From the NCBI RefSeq assembly GCF_001544755.2, contig NZ_FCOF02000010.1, positions 1 through 64,000 of the forward strand: DNA of 64,000 nucleotides, in the 5' to 3' direction. The translations under genes were made by a program, and so were the position numbers. Under the pieces are notes generated by a model. The model saw nothing but the letters and a program-made list of their open reading frames with translations. It was not told where the DNA came from and did no database searches. Source of the stretch: Caballeronia catudaia. Its GTDB lineage: Bacteria; Pseudomonadota; Gammaproteobacteria; Burkholderiales; Burkholderiaceae. Positions 30,021-39,298 of this stretch are shown here, piece by piece; position 1 is the first letter of the stretch; every line of letters starts with the position of its first letter.

Positions 30021-31357
30021 GCGCGGCTCCCGAGCGGCGCGGGCGCGCTTGCGTCCGGAGCGCTTTCGGCGGCTTTCTGCGCGGCTTTCAGTCCGCGCTT
30101 GAGATCGTCGATGAGATCGTCCGGGTCTTCGAGGCCGATCGACAGGCGGATGCATCCCGGCCCGATGCCCGCGGCCGCGAGCGCGGCGGCGTCCATGCGA
30201 AAGTGCGTCGTCGAGGCGGGATGGATCACGAGAGAACGCGCGTCGCCGACGTTCGCGAGATGCGAGAAGAGCGTGAGCGTTTCGATGAACTTCCGCGCCG
30301 CGGGCACGCCGCCCTTGATATCGAAGCTGAACACCGCGCCCGCGCCGCGTGGCAAGAGACGCGCCGCGAGCGCGTGATCGCGATGCGTCGGCAATTCGGG
30401 ATAGGCTACGCCCTCGACCGCCGGCGATTTCAGCAGGAACTCGATCACCTTGCGCGTATTCGCGACATGCCGATCCATGCGCAGCGGCAAGGTCTCGATG
30501 CCTTGAAGCAGTTGCCACGCCGCCTGCGGATGCAGACACGCGCCGAAATCGCGCAGGCCTTCACGCCGGGCGCGCAACAGGAACGGCGCGACGGTGCTCT
30601 CTTCGGCGAACACCATGCCGTGAAAGCCCTCGTACGGCTCGGTGAACTCGGGAAAGCGTCCGCTTGCCGCGAAGTCGAACGTGCCGCCATCGACGAGCAC
30701 GCCGCCGATCGTGGTCCCGTGTCCGCCGAGAAACTTCGTCGCGGAGTGATAGACGAGATCCGCGCCATGCTCGAACGGTCGCAGCAGATACGGCGTCGTG
30801 AACGTGGAATCGACCAGCAGCGGCACGCCGCGCTCGTGCGCGAACCCCGCGACGCCCGCGATATCGAGCACGTCGAGCCCGGGATTACCGAGCGTTTCGC
30901 CGAACAAGAGCCGCGTGTCGGGCCGCGCGGCCGCGCGCCACGCGTCGAGATCGTGCGGCGGCACGAAAGTCGTCTCGATGCCGAAGCGCCGCAGCGTGTA
31001 ATGCAGCAGATTGTGCGAGCCGCCGTAGAGCGCGCTCGACGCGACCACATGCGAGCCCGCGCCCATCAGCGTGGCGATGGCCAGATGCAGCGCGGCCTGT
31101 CCGCTCGCCGTGCCGATCGCGCCGACGCCGCCTTCGAGGGCGGCCACGCGTTCTTCGAACACCGCGACGGTCGGGTTCGAGATGCGCGAATAGACATGCC
31201 CCGAGCGCTCCATGTTGAAGAGCGCGGCGGCGTGATCGGAGTCGCGGAAGGTGAACGAGGTGGTCTGATAAATCGGCGTCGCGCGGGCGCCGGTGGCGGG
31301 ATCGGGCGCGGCGCCCGCGTGCAGCGCGAGCGTGTCGAAACGATTGGCTGGCATCAT
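30017..31357 (-). CDS. O-acetylhomoserine/O-succinylhomoserine sulfhydrylase
   Basis: A 446-residue Cys/Met-metabolism PLP enzyme. The PLP lysine is in VYHSATKFLGGHGTTIGG, and YSRISNPTVAVFEERVAALEGG and GETLGNPGLDVLDI are family motifs. It makes homocysteine from an activated homoserine and sulfide, in methionine synthesis. The length and the LHAGAAPDPATGARATPIYQT start resemble MetY-type O-acetylhomoserine enzymes. Two adjacent ATGs at 31357 and 31354 are the likely starts; the open frame to 31411 adds an Arg-rich stretch without support. The hydrolase gene follows with a four-base overlap. Confidence 0.88.
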   Translation of the reverse strand: MMPANRFDTLALHAGAAPDPATGARATPIYQTTSFTFRDSDHAAALFNMERSGHVYSRISNPTVAVFEERVAALEGGVGAIGTASGQAALHLAIATLMGAGSHVVASSALYGGSHNLLHYTLRRFGIETTFVPPHDLDAWRAAARPDTRLLFGETLGNPGLDVLDIAGVAGFAHERGVPLLVDSTFTTPYLLRPFEHGADLVYHSATKFLGGHGTTIGGVLVDGGTFDFAASGRFPEFTEPYEGFHGMVFAEESTVAPFLLRARREGLRDFGACLHPQAAWQLLQGIETLPLRMDRHVANTRKVIEFLLKSPAVEGVAYPELPTHRDHALAARLLPRGAGAVFSFDIKGGVPAARKFIETLTLFSHLANVGDARSLVIHPASTTHFRMDAAALAAAGIGPGCIRLSIGLEDPDDLIDDLKRGLKAAQKAAESAPDASAPAPLGSRA

Positions 31358-31605
31358 GAGCGGCCGGCGCGTGTAACGGCGCCGGCATGCGGCGAAATGA
31401 GGGTCAATCATCGTAACATCGGATGCGCGCGCCCAAACCTAGGGCGAACGCGCGGCCGCGAATCGTGCAAAGCCTTGTCCGTTCGGCCAGCGCGGGCGTT
31501 CCCGAGGCGCGCCCAGCTTTCCTTTTGCGGGCCTTTCCGATAGCATCGACTCATCGTTTCATCAACGTTTGGGCATCCGCACCGGCATTTCGCGAGGAGA
31601 CAGTC

Positions 31606-32058
31606 ATGCGAGTCAGCGACATTCTGAAAGTAAAGGGCAACACGCTGTTTACCGTGACACCCGATACGCCGCTCTCCGACGCAGTCGACACGATGGCGGC
31701 GCACGACATCGGCTCGCTCGTGGTGATGGAATACGGCGATCTGGTCGGCATGCTGACCTTCCGCGAGATCATCCTCGTCCTGCATAACAACGGCGGCGCC
31801 GTCGGCACGACCACGATTCGCAAGATCATGGACGACCATCCGCTCACGTGCACGCCGGAAACCGACGTCAACGAAGTGCGCCGCATGATGCTCGAACATC
31901 ACGTGCGCTATCTCCCGGTCATGGAAAAACGCCAGCTGATGGGCGTCATCTCGTTCTACGACGTGGCGAAGGCGGTCGTGGAAGAGCAGGGCTTCGAGAA
32001 TCGCATGCTGAAGGCGTATATCCGCGACTGGCCCGAGCAGCAGGAAGAAGCGCGTTGA
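31606..32058 (+). CDS. CBS-domain protein
   Basis: A 150-residue protein made of two CBS repeats (about 1-60 and 72-132) with DTMAAHDIGSLVVME and MLEHHVRYLPVME, and a short acidic tail. CBS pairs bind adenosine nucleotides and act as energy sensors. There is no attached enzyme domain, so it may regulate another protein in trans. GAGGAGA seven bases before the ATG at 31606 supports the start. A terminator follows at 32133, so it is probably a single-gene unit, divergent from the sulfhydrylase gene. Confidence 0.9.
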   Translation: MRVSDILKVKGNTLFTVTPDTPLSDAVDTMAAHDIGSLVVMEYGDLVGMLTFREIILVLHNNGGAVGTTTIRKIMDDHPLTCTPETDVNEVRRMMLEHHVRYLPVMEKRQLMGVISFYDVAKAVVEEQGFENRMLKAYIRDWPEQQEEAR

Positions 32059-32132
32059 GAATCATTGACGTGCCGCGAAGTCCCGCGCTTCGCGGCATTG
32101 CCGATACCATGCGCAAAGTTCATCATCCGAAG

Positions 32133-32155
32133 CGCGCCGATGGCGCGTTTTTTTT
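32133..32155 (+). terminator. Terminator of the CBS-protein gene
   Basis: CGCGCC and GGCGCG around a GAT loop are followed by eight T residues. A longer perfect hairpin without a T run (TGCCGCGAAG arms) lies just before it at 32071-32097. Confidence 0.75.
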
Positions 32156-32262
32156 CGTCTGGCCTAAGGGTGCGATTTCATCCGGCGGCCCGGTTTTCGT
32201 TTCATCCGGATTCGGTCGCGTCGCGCATGCGATCAACGCCGGAGTTCACTATTCCGCAAGAC

Positions 32263-34203
32263 ATGAGTGACAAACCGTTGCGCGCCGCGTCGCGCACTTC
32301 CCGACGTTCTTCGACCGAAGGCGAAAGCCAGTTCCGCCTGCTGCGCGAGCGCCGTTTCGCGCCGTTCTTCTGGACGCAGTTTCTCGGCGCGATGAACGAC
32401 AACGTGTTCAAGGTCGGATTCACGTCGCTGGTGACGTTCCAGGCCGCGCGCTTTTCCGGCGTCGATCCGAAGACCGCCGCGTTTCTCATCTCCGCGATCT
32501 TCATCGTGCCGTTCGTGCTCTTTTCCGCGACGTCCGGCCAGATCGCCGACAAATACGACAAGGCCGTGCTCGCCCGCCTCGTCAAGAGCTTCGAGATCGT
32601 CGTGATGCTGATCGGCGGCGCCGGCTTCGTTCTGCACAGCGCGCCGCTGCTCTACGCATGCACTTTCCTGATGGGCGTGCATTCGACCGTGTTCGGGCCG
32701 GTGAAATACGCATACCTGCCGCAGCATCTCGATTCGCATGAGCTGGTTGGCGGCAACGGGCTCGTCGAAATGGGCACGTTCGTCGCGATTCTGATCGGGA
32801 CGATCATCGGCGGGGCGGCGGCGGGCGCGTCCGACCACGGCGCGATGCTGCTCGCGGCCGCATGCCTCGCGTTCGCCGTGATCGGGCGCGTTGCGTCGGC
32901 ATTCGTGCCGAAGTCGGAGGCGCCGCAGCGGGACCTGCGCATCAACTGGAATCCGGTCTCGGAGACGTGGCGCAATCTGAAGCTGGCGAAGCAGGATCGC
33001 ACCGTGTTTCTGAGTCTGCTCGGCATCTCTTGGCTGTGGTTCGTCGGCGCGACCTTTCTGACGTCGTTCTTCAATTTCGCGAAGGACGTGCTGTCCGCCA
33101 ATCCCGATGTCGTGACGGTCCTGCTTGCGACGTTTTCCATCGGCATCGGCACCGGATCGCTGTTGTGCGAGCGGCTCTCGAAGCGCCGCGTCGAGATCGG
33201 GCTCGTGCCGCTCGGTTCCATCGGCATCAGCGTGTTCGCGATCGATCTGTTCTTCGCGAGTCATGGCATCGCGCCGGCGGGACATCTGCTCGGCGTGCCG
33301 GAATTCCTGCGAGTGTGGACGCACTGGCGCATTCTCGCGGACCTGTTCCTGCTCGCGATGTTCGGCGGCTTCTACAGCGTGCCGCTCTACGCGTTGATCC
33401 AGGCGCGCAGTCAGCCTACGCATCGCGCGCGCATTATCGCGGCGAACAACATCCTCAACTCGTTCTTCATGATCGTCTCTGCGCTAATGGCGCTGGCGCT
33501 CACGTCGATCGGCGTCGGCATTCCGGGGCTTTTCCTGACGACAGCGCTGCTCAACGTCGTGGTCGCCGTGTATATCTATTCGCTCGTGCCGGAGTTTTTG
33601 CTTCGCTTCATCGCCTGGATGCTGGTGCATACGTTTTATCGCATCCGTCTCGTCGATGCCGGGCGCATTCCGGCGCACGGCCCGGCGGTGCTCGTGTGCA
33701 ATCACGTGAGCTTCGTCGATGCGGTCGTCATCATGGCCGAGAGCCCGCGGCCAATCCGCTTCGTGATGGATCACCGGATCTTCCGCACGCCGGTGCTCGG
33801 ACGCCTGTTCCGTCGCGTGAAGGCGATTCCGATCGCGCCCGCGCACGAGGACGCGCATATGCTCGAACGCGCCTATGAGGAATGCGCGAAGGCGCTGGAT
33901 GAAGGCGATCTCGTCTGCATCTTTCCCGAAGGCAAACTGACGCGCGACGGCGAGATGAACCCGTTCAGGCGCGGCATCTCGGAGATTCTGAAGCGCCATG
34001 CGGCGCCCGTCGTGCCGATGGCGCTGCGTGGGCTCTGGGGCAGCGTGTTCTCGCGCCACGAAGACGCGCAGTGGCCGCGCCCGATTCATCGCGGCGCGAT
34101 GACGCGCCTCACGCTCGCGGTCGGCGAGCCGATCGCGCCGGAAGACGCGACGCCCGCGCATTTGCAGGAAGTCGTGTCGGCCTTGCGCGGCGCGCGGCGG
34201 TAG
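32263..34203 (+). CDS. MFS transporter (LplT-like) fused to a PlsC-type acyltransferase
   Basis: A 646-residue fusion. The first about 430 residues form a 12-segment major facilitator domain related to the lysophospholipid flippase LplT (FWTQFLGAMNDNVFKVGF). The rest is a PlsC acyltransferase with the catalytic NHVSFVD (H-x4-D) and FPEGKLTRDG boxes. It would flip lysophospholipid inwards and re-acylate it. In many bacteria a third, acyl-ACP synthetase domain follows; here the stop comes right after the acyltransferase. The start is taken at 32263 (MSDKPLRAAS); 32227 is an in-frame alternative. No strong ribosome-binding site is seen at either. aroC follows 54 bases on. Confidence 0.88.
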   Translation: MSDKPLRAASRTSRRSSTEGESQFRLLRERRFAPFFWTQFLGAMNDNVFKVGFTSLVTFQAARFSGVDPKTAAFLISAIFIVPFVLFSATSGQIADKYDKAVLARLVKSFEIVVMLIGGAGFVLHSAPLLYACTFLMGVHSTVFGPVKYAYLPQHLDSHELVGGNGLVEMGTFVAILIGTIIGGAAAGASDHGAMLLAAACLAFAVIGRVASAFVPKSEAPQRDLRINWNPVSETWRNLKLAKQDRTVFLSLLGISWLWFVGATFLTSFFNFAKDVLSANPDVVTVLLATFSIGIGTGSLLCERLSKRRVEIGLVPLGSIGISVFAIDLFFASHGIAPAGHLLGVPEFLRVWTHWRILADLFLLAMFGGFYSVPLYALIQARSQPTHRARIIAANNILNSFFMIVSALMALALTSIGVGIPGLFLTTALLNVVVAVYIYSLVPEFLLRFIAWMLVHTFYRIRLVDAGRIPAHGPAVLVCNHVSFVDAVVIMAESPRPIRFVMDHRIFRTPVLGRLFRRVKAIPIAPAHEDAHMLERAYEECAKALDEGDLVCIFPEGKLTRDGEMNPFRRGISEILKRHAAPVVPMALRGLWGSVFSRHEDAQWPRPIHRGAMTRLTLAVGEPIAPEDATPAHLQEVVSALRGARR

Positions 34204-34257
34204 ATGGCGCTGGCATAATAGCGGTTTCCCCCGACACTTTTTTTCAGGTCGACGCTC

Positions 34258-35364
34258 ATGTCCGGCAATACCCTTGGCACGCTCTTCACCGTCACGAACT
34301 TCGGCGAATCGCATGGACCGGCGATCGGCTGCGTGATCGACGGCTGCCCGCCGGGCATGGCGCTCTCGCAAGCCGATATCCAGATCGAGCTCGATCGCCG
34401 CCGCCCCGGCACGTCGCGGCACGTCACGCAGCGTCAGGAAGCCGATCAGGTCGAGATTCTCTCCGGCGTGTTCGAAGGCGTGACGACGGGCACGCCCATC
34501 GCGCTCCTGATCCGCAACACCGATCAGCGCAGCAAGGACTACGGCAACATCGCGCAGACGTTTCGTCCCGGTCACGCGGACTACACCTACTGGCAGAAGT
34601 ACGGCGTGCGCGATTATCGCGGCGGCGGCCGTTCGTCGGCGCGGCTGACGGCGCCGACGGTTGCCGCGGGCGCGGTCGCGAAGAAGTGGCTGCGCGAGAA
34701 GTTCGGGCTCGAGACGCGCGGCTGCATGAGCGCTTTGGGCGAGATCGGCATTCCGTTCGTCGATTGGCGGCACGTGCAGGAGAATCCGTTCTTCTCGCCG
34801 AATGCGGACGTCGTTCCGCAACTCGAGGAATACATGGACAACCTGCGCCGCGACGGCGATTCGGTCGGCGCACGCATCGAAGTCGTGGCGACGGGCGTGC
34901 CGGTCGGTTTGGGCGAGCCGCTTTACGACCGTCTGGATGCCGACATCGCCCACGCGATGATGGGACTCAACGCGGTGAAAGCCGTCGAGATCGGCGCGGG
35001 GTTCGCGAGTGTCGCGCAGCGCGGCTCGCAGCACGGCGACGAGATGACGCCCGAAGGCTTCGCGACCAACAACGCGGGCGGCATTCTCGGCGGCATTTCG
35101 AGCGGGCAGGACATCCGCGTGTCGATCGCGATCAAGCCGACGTCCAGCATCCGCACGCCGCGCCAGTCGATCGATCAGGAAGGCGCTGCCGCTACCGTCG
35201 AAACGTTCGGCCGTCACGATCCGTGCGTCGGCATCCGCGCGACGCCGATCGCGGAAGCGCTGCTCGCGCTGGTGTTGATGGACCACGCGCTGCGTCATCG
35301 GGCGCAATGCGGCGATGTCATCGTCGGTACGCCGAAGATCGCGGCGCAAATGCCGTCGAAGTAA
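34258..35364 (+). CDS. aroC: Chorismate synthase
   Basis: A 368-residue protein with the three signatures of chorismate synthase: [10 protein letters not shown] near residue 17, [10 protein letters not shown] near 120 and [16 protein letters not shown] near 322. It removes phosphate from EPSP with reduced FMN to give chorismate, the branch point for aromatic amino acids. The length is as usual (about 360-370). The ATG at 34258 is certain from [11 protein letters not shown] strong terminator follows directly, shared with the convergent ETF-QO gene. Confidence 0.98.
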   Translation: MSGNTLGTLFTVTNFGESHGPAIGCVIDGCPPGMALSQADIQIELDRRRPGTSRHVTQRQEADQVEILSGVFEGVTTGTPIALLIRNTDQRSKDYGNIAQTFRPGHADYTYWQKYGVRDYRGGGRSSARLTAPTVAAGAVAKKWLREKFGLETRGCMSALGEIGIPFVDWRHVQENPFFSPNADVVPQLEEYMDNLRRDGDSVGARIEVVATGVPVGLGEPLYDRLDADIAHAMMGLNAVKAVEIGAGFASVAQRGSQHGDEMTPEGFATNNAGGILGGISSGQDIRVSIAIKPTSSIRTPRQSIDQEGAAATVETFGRHDPCVGIRATPIAEALLALVLMDHALRHRAQCGDVIVGTPKIAAQMPSK

Positions 35365-35367
35365 AAA

Positions 35368-35398
35368 AGGGCGCCGATTTCGGCGCCCTCTGTTTTTT
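35368..35398. terminator. Terminator between aroC and the ETF-QO gene
   Basis: AGGGCGCCG and CGGCGCCCT pair around ATTT. A tracts lie on the left and a seven-base T run on the right, so it serves both converging genes. Confidence 0.85.
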
Positions 35399-35405
35399 TC
35401 AGACC

Positions 35406-37079
35406 TTACATGTTCGGATAGTTCGGCCCGCCGCCGCCTTCCGGCGTGACCCAAACGATGTTCTGCGTCGGGTCCTTGATGTCGCAGGTCTTGCAGTGCA
35501 CGCAGTTCTGCGCGTTGATTTGCAGGCGCTCGCTGCCGTCGTCGGACTTGACGAACTCATACACCGCGGCGGGGCAATAGCGGCCTTCCGGTCCCGCATA
35601 CGTGCGCAGATTCACGTTGACCGGCACGCTCGGATCTTTCAGCGTCAGGTGCGCCGGCTGATTCTCCTCGTGATTCGTGTTCGAGATGAACACCGACGAG
35701 AGACGGTCGAACGTGAGCTTGCCATCGGGCTTCGGATAGACGATCGGCTTGCACTGAGAGGCCGGTCTCAGCATCTCGTGATCCCAGTGCTGATGATGCA
35801 GCGTCCAGGGTACGTTGCCGCCCATCACTTTCTGCTCCAGGCCGACCATGAAGGTGCCGAGGTACAGGCCCTTGCTCATCCACTGCTTGAAGTTGCGCGC
35901 GCGATGCAATTCGGTCTTGAGCCAGGACGTATCGAACGCTTCGGGGTAGGCCGCGAGCTCGTCGTTCTGACGGCCCGCCTGCACCGCATCGAACGCGGCT
36001 TCGGCCGCCATCTTCCCGGACTTGATCGCCGCGTGGCTGCCCTTGATGCGCGATGCGTTCAGGAAACCCGCGTCGTCGCCCGCAAGCGCGCCGCCCGGGA
36101 ACGCGAGCTTTGGCAGCGACATCAGGCCGCCTGCGGTGATCGCGCGCGCGCCGTAGGAAATGCGCTTGCCGCCTTCGAGGAACGGCCGGATCGACGGATG
36201 CGTCTTGTAGCGCTGGAATTCCTCGAACGGCGACAGATACGGATTCGAATATCCCAGCCCGACGACGAAGCCCACTACCACCTGGTTGTTGTCCATGTGA
36301 TAGAGGAACGAGCCGCCGTAGGTGTCGGGCTCGAGCGGCCAGCCGGCGGTGTGGATCACGAGACCCGGCTTGTGCTTGGCCGGATCGATTTCCCACAATT
36401 CCTTGATGCCGATGCCGTAGACCTGCGGATCGGCGTTCTGATTGAGGTTGAACTTCGCGATGAGCTGACGCCCGAGATGCCCGCGCGCGCCTTCGCAGAA
36501 AAGCGTGTACTTCGCGTGCAGCTCCATGCCGAGCTGGAAATTCTCGGTGGGCTCGCCATCCTTGCCGACGCCCATGTTTCCGGTGACGACGCCGCGCACC
36601 GCGCCATCGTCGCCGTACAGCACTTCGGCGGCTGGAAAGCCTGGGAAAATCTCGACGCCGAGCGCTTCAGCCTGCTGCCCGAGCCAGCGCGTGACATTGG
36701 CGAGCGAGATGACGTAGTTGCCGTGATTCTTGAAGTTGTCGGGAAGCAGCCAGTTCGGCACCTGCTTCGCGCCGTCCTGCGACAGAAACAGGAAGCGGTC
36801 TTCGGTCACTTCGACGTCGAGCGGCGCGCCTTTTTCCTTCCAGTCGGGAAGGAGCTCGGACAGGCCGCGCGGGTCCATCACCGCGCCGGAGAGAATATGC
36901 GCGCCGATTTCGGAGCCTTTTTCCAGCACGCACACGCCGATCTCGACGCCTTTCTCCTCCGCCAGTTGCTTCAACCGGATGGCCGCCGACAAACCGGCTG
37001 GTCCGCCGCCGACGATGACGACGTCGTATTCCATCGATTCGCGGGGACCGTATTGCTCGATGAGGCTCGCCGGGGTCAT
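35406..37079 (-). CDS. Electron transfer flavoprotein-ubiquinone oxidoreductase
   Basis: A 557-residue membrane-bound flavoprotein. FAD binding is shown by VVIVGGGPAGLSAAIRL at about 20-36. The C-terminal [4Fe-4S] cluster ligands are the Cys of RYCPAAVYEF and the three in NCVHCKTCDIKDP. It passes electrons from ETF, reduced by acyl-CoA and other dehydrogenases, to ubiquinone. The ATG at 37079 is chosen because GGAG lies five bases ahead, while a TTG at 37082 is too close. The gene stands alone, divergent from the short-chain dehydrogenase gene. Identity is firm. Confidence 0.96.
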   Translation of the reverse strand: MTPASLIEQYGPRESMEYDVVIVGGGPAGLSAAIRLKQLAEEKGVEIGVCVLEKGSEIGAHILSGAVMDPRGLSELLPDWKEKGAPLDVEVTEDRFLFLSQDGAKQVPNWLLPDNFKNHGNYVISLANVTRWLGQQAEALGVEIFPGFPAAEVLYGDDGAVRGVVTGNMGVGKDGEPTENFQLGMELHAKYTLFCEGARGHLGRQLIAKFNLNQNADPQVYGIGIKELWEIDPAKHKPGLVIHTAGWPLEPDTYGGSFLYHMDNNQVVVGFVVGLGYSNPYLSPFEEFQRYKTHPSIRPFLEGGKRISYGARAITAGGLMSLPKLAFPGGALAGDDAGFLNASRIKGSHAAIKSGKMAAEAAFDAVQAGRQNDELAAYPEAFDTSWLKTELHRARNFKQWMSKGLYLGTFMVGLEQKVMGGNVPWTLHHQHWDHEMLRPASQCKPIVYPKPDGKLTFDRLSSVFISNTNHEENQPAHLTLKDPSVPVNVNLRTYAGPEGRYCPAAVYEFVKSDDGSERLQINAQNCVHCKTCDIKDPTQNIVWVTPEGGGGPNYPNM

Positions 37080-37285
37080 CAATGCTCCTATGTGCCGTTA
37101 GAATGCCCTTTCGGGATCGCGTATTGTCAGGGAAGGTCAGGCGGGCTGCAACCGAAGCCCGTCTATTTCGCACGATCGTACTATTATTCGCGGCATCCGC
37201 GCTATCGGTGTCGACACTAGCAGCCCGCCAAAGCCACGCCTTCGTGCGCGACAGGGCTGAGTCAACCATAAAACAAGGAAGCACA

Positions 37286-38059
37286 ATGGGCCGTTCGATC
37301 AACCTGGAAGGCAAGGTCGCGCTGATCACCGGCGCGTCCAGTGGTTTGGGCAAGCGTTTCGCGCAGGTGCTGTCGTCGGCGGGCGCCAAAGTGGTGCTCG
37401 CGAGCCGCCGCACCGAACGTCTGAAGGAGTTGCGCGCCGAGATCGAGTCGTCGGGCGGCGCGGCGCACGTGGTCTCGCTCGACGTGACCGACTACCAGAG
37501 CATCAAGGCCGCAGTCGCGCACGCGGAGACGGAAGCGGGTACCATCGACATCCTCGTCAATAACTCGGGTGTGTCGACCACGCAGAAGCTGACGGACGTC
37601 ACGCCCGCCGACTTCGAATTCGTCTTCGGCACGAACGTGCGCGGCGCGTTCTTCGTCGCTCAGGAAGTCGCCAAGCGCATGATTATGCGCGGCAACGGCC
37701 CGGCCAAGCCGGCGTATCGCATCATCAACGTGGCGTCGGTGGCTGGCCTGCGCGTGTTTCCGCAAATCGGCGTGTACTCGATGAGCAAGGCGGCCGTCGT
37801 GCAGATGACCAAGGCGATGGCGCTCGAATGGGGCCGCCACGGCATCAACGTCAACGCGATCTGCCCGGGTTATATCGACACCGAGATCAACCATCATCAC
37901 TGGAAGACCGAGCAGGGCCAGAAGCTGATTTCGATGCTGCCGCGCCGCCGCGTGGGCTCGCCGGAAGATCTCGACGGGCTGCTGCTGCTGCTCGCCGCCG
38001 ACGAATCGCAGTTCATGAACGGCTCGGTCATTTCAGCAGACGATGGTTTCTCGCTCTGA
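37286..38059 (+). CDS. Short-chain dehydrogenase/reductase
   Basis: A 257-residue classical SDR: NAD(P) loop TGASSGLG at 15-22, the NNSG motif near 91, and Tyr164 and Lys168 in GVYSMSKAAVV. A Ser in the NVASVAG region completes the catalytic triad. AAGGAA seven bases before the ATG at 37286 fixes the start. The thioesterase gene follows 19 bases after its stop, so a hydroxyacyl or ketoacyl-CoA substrate is plausible. The exact substrate is unknown. Confidence 0.9.
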   Translation: MGRSINLEGKVALITGASSGLGKRFAQVLSSAGAKVVLASRRTERLKELRAEIESSGGAAHVVSLDVTDYQSIKAAVAHAETEAGTIDILVNNSGVSTTQKLTDVTPADFEFVFGTNVRGAFFVAQEVAKRMIMRGNGPAKPAYRIINVASVAGLRVFPQIGVYSMSKAAVVQMTKAMALEWGRHGINVNAICPGYIDTEINHHHWKTEQGQKLISMLPRRRVGSPEDLDGLLLLLAADESQFMNGSVISADDGFSL

Positions 38060-38078
38060 ACTTTTGCGAACCCACGTA

Positions 38079-38516
38079 ATGACCACCGACAACACTTTTC
38101 ACCCTGTCTTCGACCTGTCCATGCCGATCCGCTGGGGCGACATGGACGCCTTCGGGCACGTCAACAACACCGTCTATTTCCGCTATATGGAGCAGGTGCG
38201 CATCTCGTGGTTCGAGCATATCGGCATCGCGGGCGGCAACGGCGAAGGGCAGGGACCGGTGATCGTGAACGCGTCGATGGAGTTTCTGAAGCAGCTTCAC
38301 TATCCCGGCGACGTGATCGGCCGCATGTCCGTGGGCAAGCCCGGGCGCAGCAGTTTCGACACGCGCTTCGAGCTCTGTCGCGCCGATGACCGTGCGACGC
38401 CCTACGCGCGCGGCGCGGCGAAAATCGTGTGGATCGATTACGCGGCGGGCAAGTCGGTGCCGATTCCCGATCTTCTGCGCCGGATCATCGAGACCGCCGC
38501 GCCGCTCACGTGCTGA
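38079..38516 (+). CDS. Acyl-CoA thioesterase, 4-hydroxybenzoyl-CoA type
   Basis: A 145-residue hot-dog fold protein with RWGDMDAFGHVNNTVYFRYMEQ, whose Asp and the HVNN box mark the 4HBT/YbgC thioesterase group. It probably frees a carboxylic acid from its CoA ester. The ATG at 38079 lies 19 bases after the dehydrogenase stop; an ATG at 38043 would overlap that gene and lacks family residues. It is the last plus-strand gene here and is convergent with the PAS-LuxR gene. Confidence 0.88.
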   Translation: MTTDNTFHPVFDLSMPIRWGDMDAFGHVNNTVYFRYMEQVRISWFEHIGIAGGNGEGQGPVIVNASMEFLKQLHYPGDVIGRMSVGKPGRSSFDTRFELCRADDRATPYARGAAKIVWIDYAAGKSVPIPDLLRRIIETAAPLTC

Positions 38517-38532
38517 ATCACGGCCTGAAGAA

Positions 38533-39078
38533 TCACGACCCGAGCAGCCGTTGCAAGAGCTCGGTCGCGTTGCCCGTGTCGTACTTTCTCATGAGCTTCG
38601 CGCGGTAGATGTCGACCGTGCGGGGGCTGATGTCGAGCACGCGGCCAATCTGTTTGCTCGTCTTGCCCGTCACGAGCTGCGCGGCGATTTCCCGTTCGCG
38701 CGGCGTCAGCTCGATCGCGACCCGCCGCGTCGCGCTCAAATCCTCGAACGTCCAGACGCCCGCCGCGTGCGGCGCGGCCTGATCGAGCGCGCGTCCCGTC
38801 ACGTGGCACCAGAACAGTTCGCCGTTCTTGCGCTTCATGATGCGGTCGTCGCTATACGTGCCTTCCTTGCTGATGTTCGCGGCAATCCGTCCGCCGATGC
38901 GCGCGAACTCGTCCGGCGATGGATAAATCACCTCGAACGACTTGCCGATGAGCGCCTCACGCGTGTAGCCGAAGATCGCGCAGAGTTGCTCGTTGCAGTC
39001 CTCGATGGAGCGCTCGCGCGAAAGCACGAGCCCGACGGGGGCGAGTTGAAACGCGGTTTGATAATCCAGTGCACGCAT
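38533..39078 (-). CDS. PAS-LuxR transcription regulator
   Basis: A 181-residue protein with one PAS domain (about 8-110; FQLAPVGLVLSRERSIEDCNEQLCAIFGY) and a LuxR-type helix-turn-helix (about 120-178; LTPREREIAAQLVTGKTSKQIG, then SPRTVDIYRAKLMRKY). There is no phosphorylation domain, so the PAS domain itself should sense a small molecule, redox state or a partner. The start is the ATG at 39078; the frame is open to 39294 without likeness. It is divergent from scoAB with 220 bases between, so control of ketoacid CoA-transferase genes is plausible. Confidence 0.88.
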   Translation of the reverse strand: MRALDYQTAFQLAPVGLVLSRERSIEDCNEQLCAIFGYTREALIGKSFEVIYPSPDEFARIGGRIAANISKEGTYSDDRIMKRKNGELFWCHVTGRALDQAAPHAAGVWTFEDLSATRRVAIELTPREREIAAQLVTGKTSKQIGRVLDISPRTVDIYRAKLMRKYDTGNATELLQRLLGS

Positions 39079-39298
39079 GTGAAATCGGTCGCGCGAACGC
39101 CTGCGTTTCGTGGCGGAAAGCCGCCGGGAACCAAACGGGCGCGGGCAATGACTTATGTATTTTTGCGTATTGTGCCGGATCGACCGGCCAAAGTACTCTT
39201 GTGCCACGCCAAAAAAGCCGCCCGGCGCGCATGACAGCGCCACGGCGGCATCAATAAGCCGATTTTCAGTTGGTTTCAAACATGGAAGGGACATTCAG

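Noticed and set aside
32170-32215. Repeated TTTCATCCGG before the LplT fusion gene
   Set aside because: Two ten-base copies 26 bases apart without further symmetry can arise by chance in such sequence.
34071-37220. 1049-codon plus-strand frame across aroC and the ETF-QO gene
   Set aside because: It overlaps two certain genes on either strand and runs through their shared terminator; only a GC-driven shadow.
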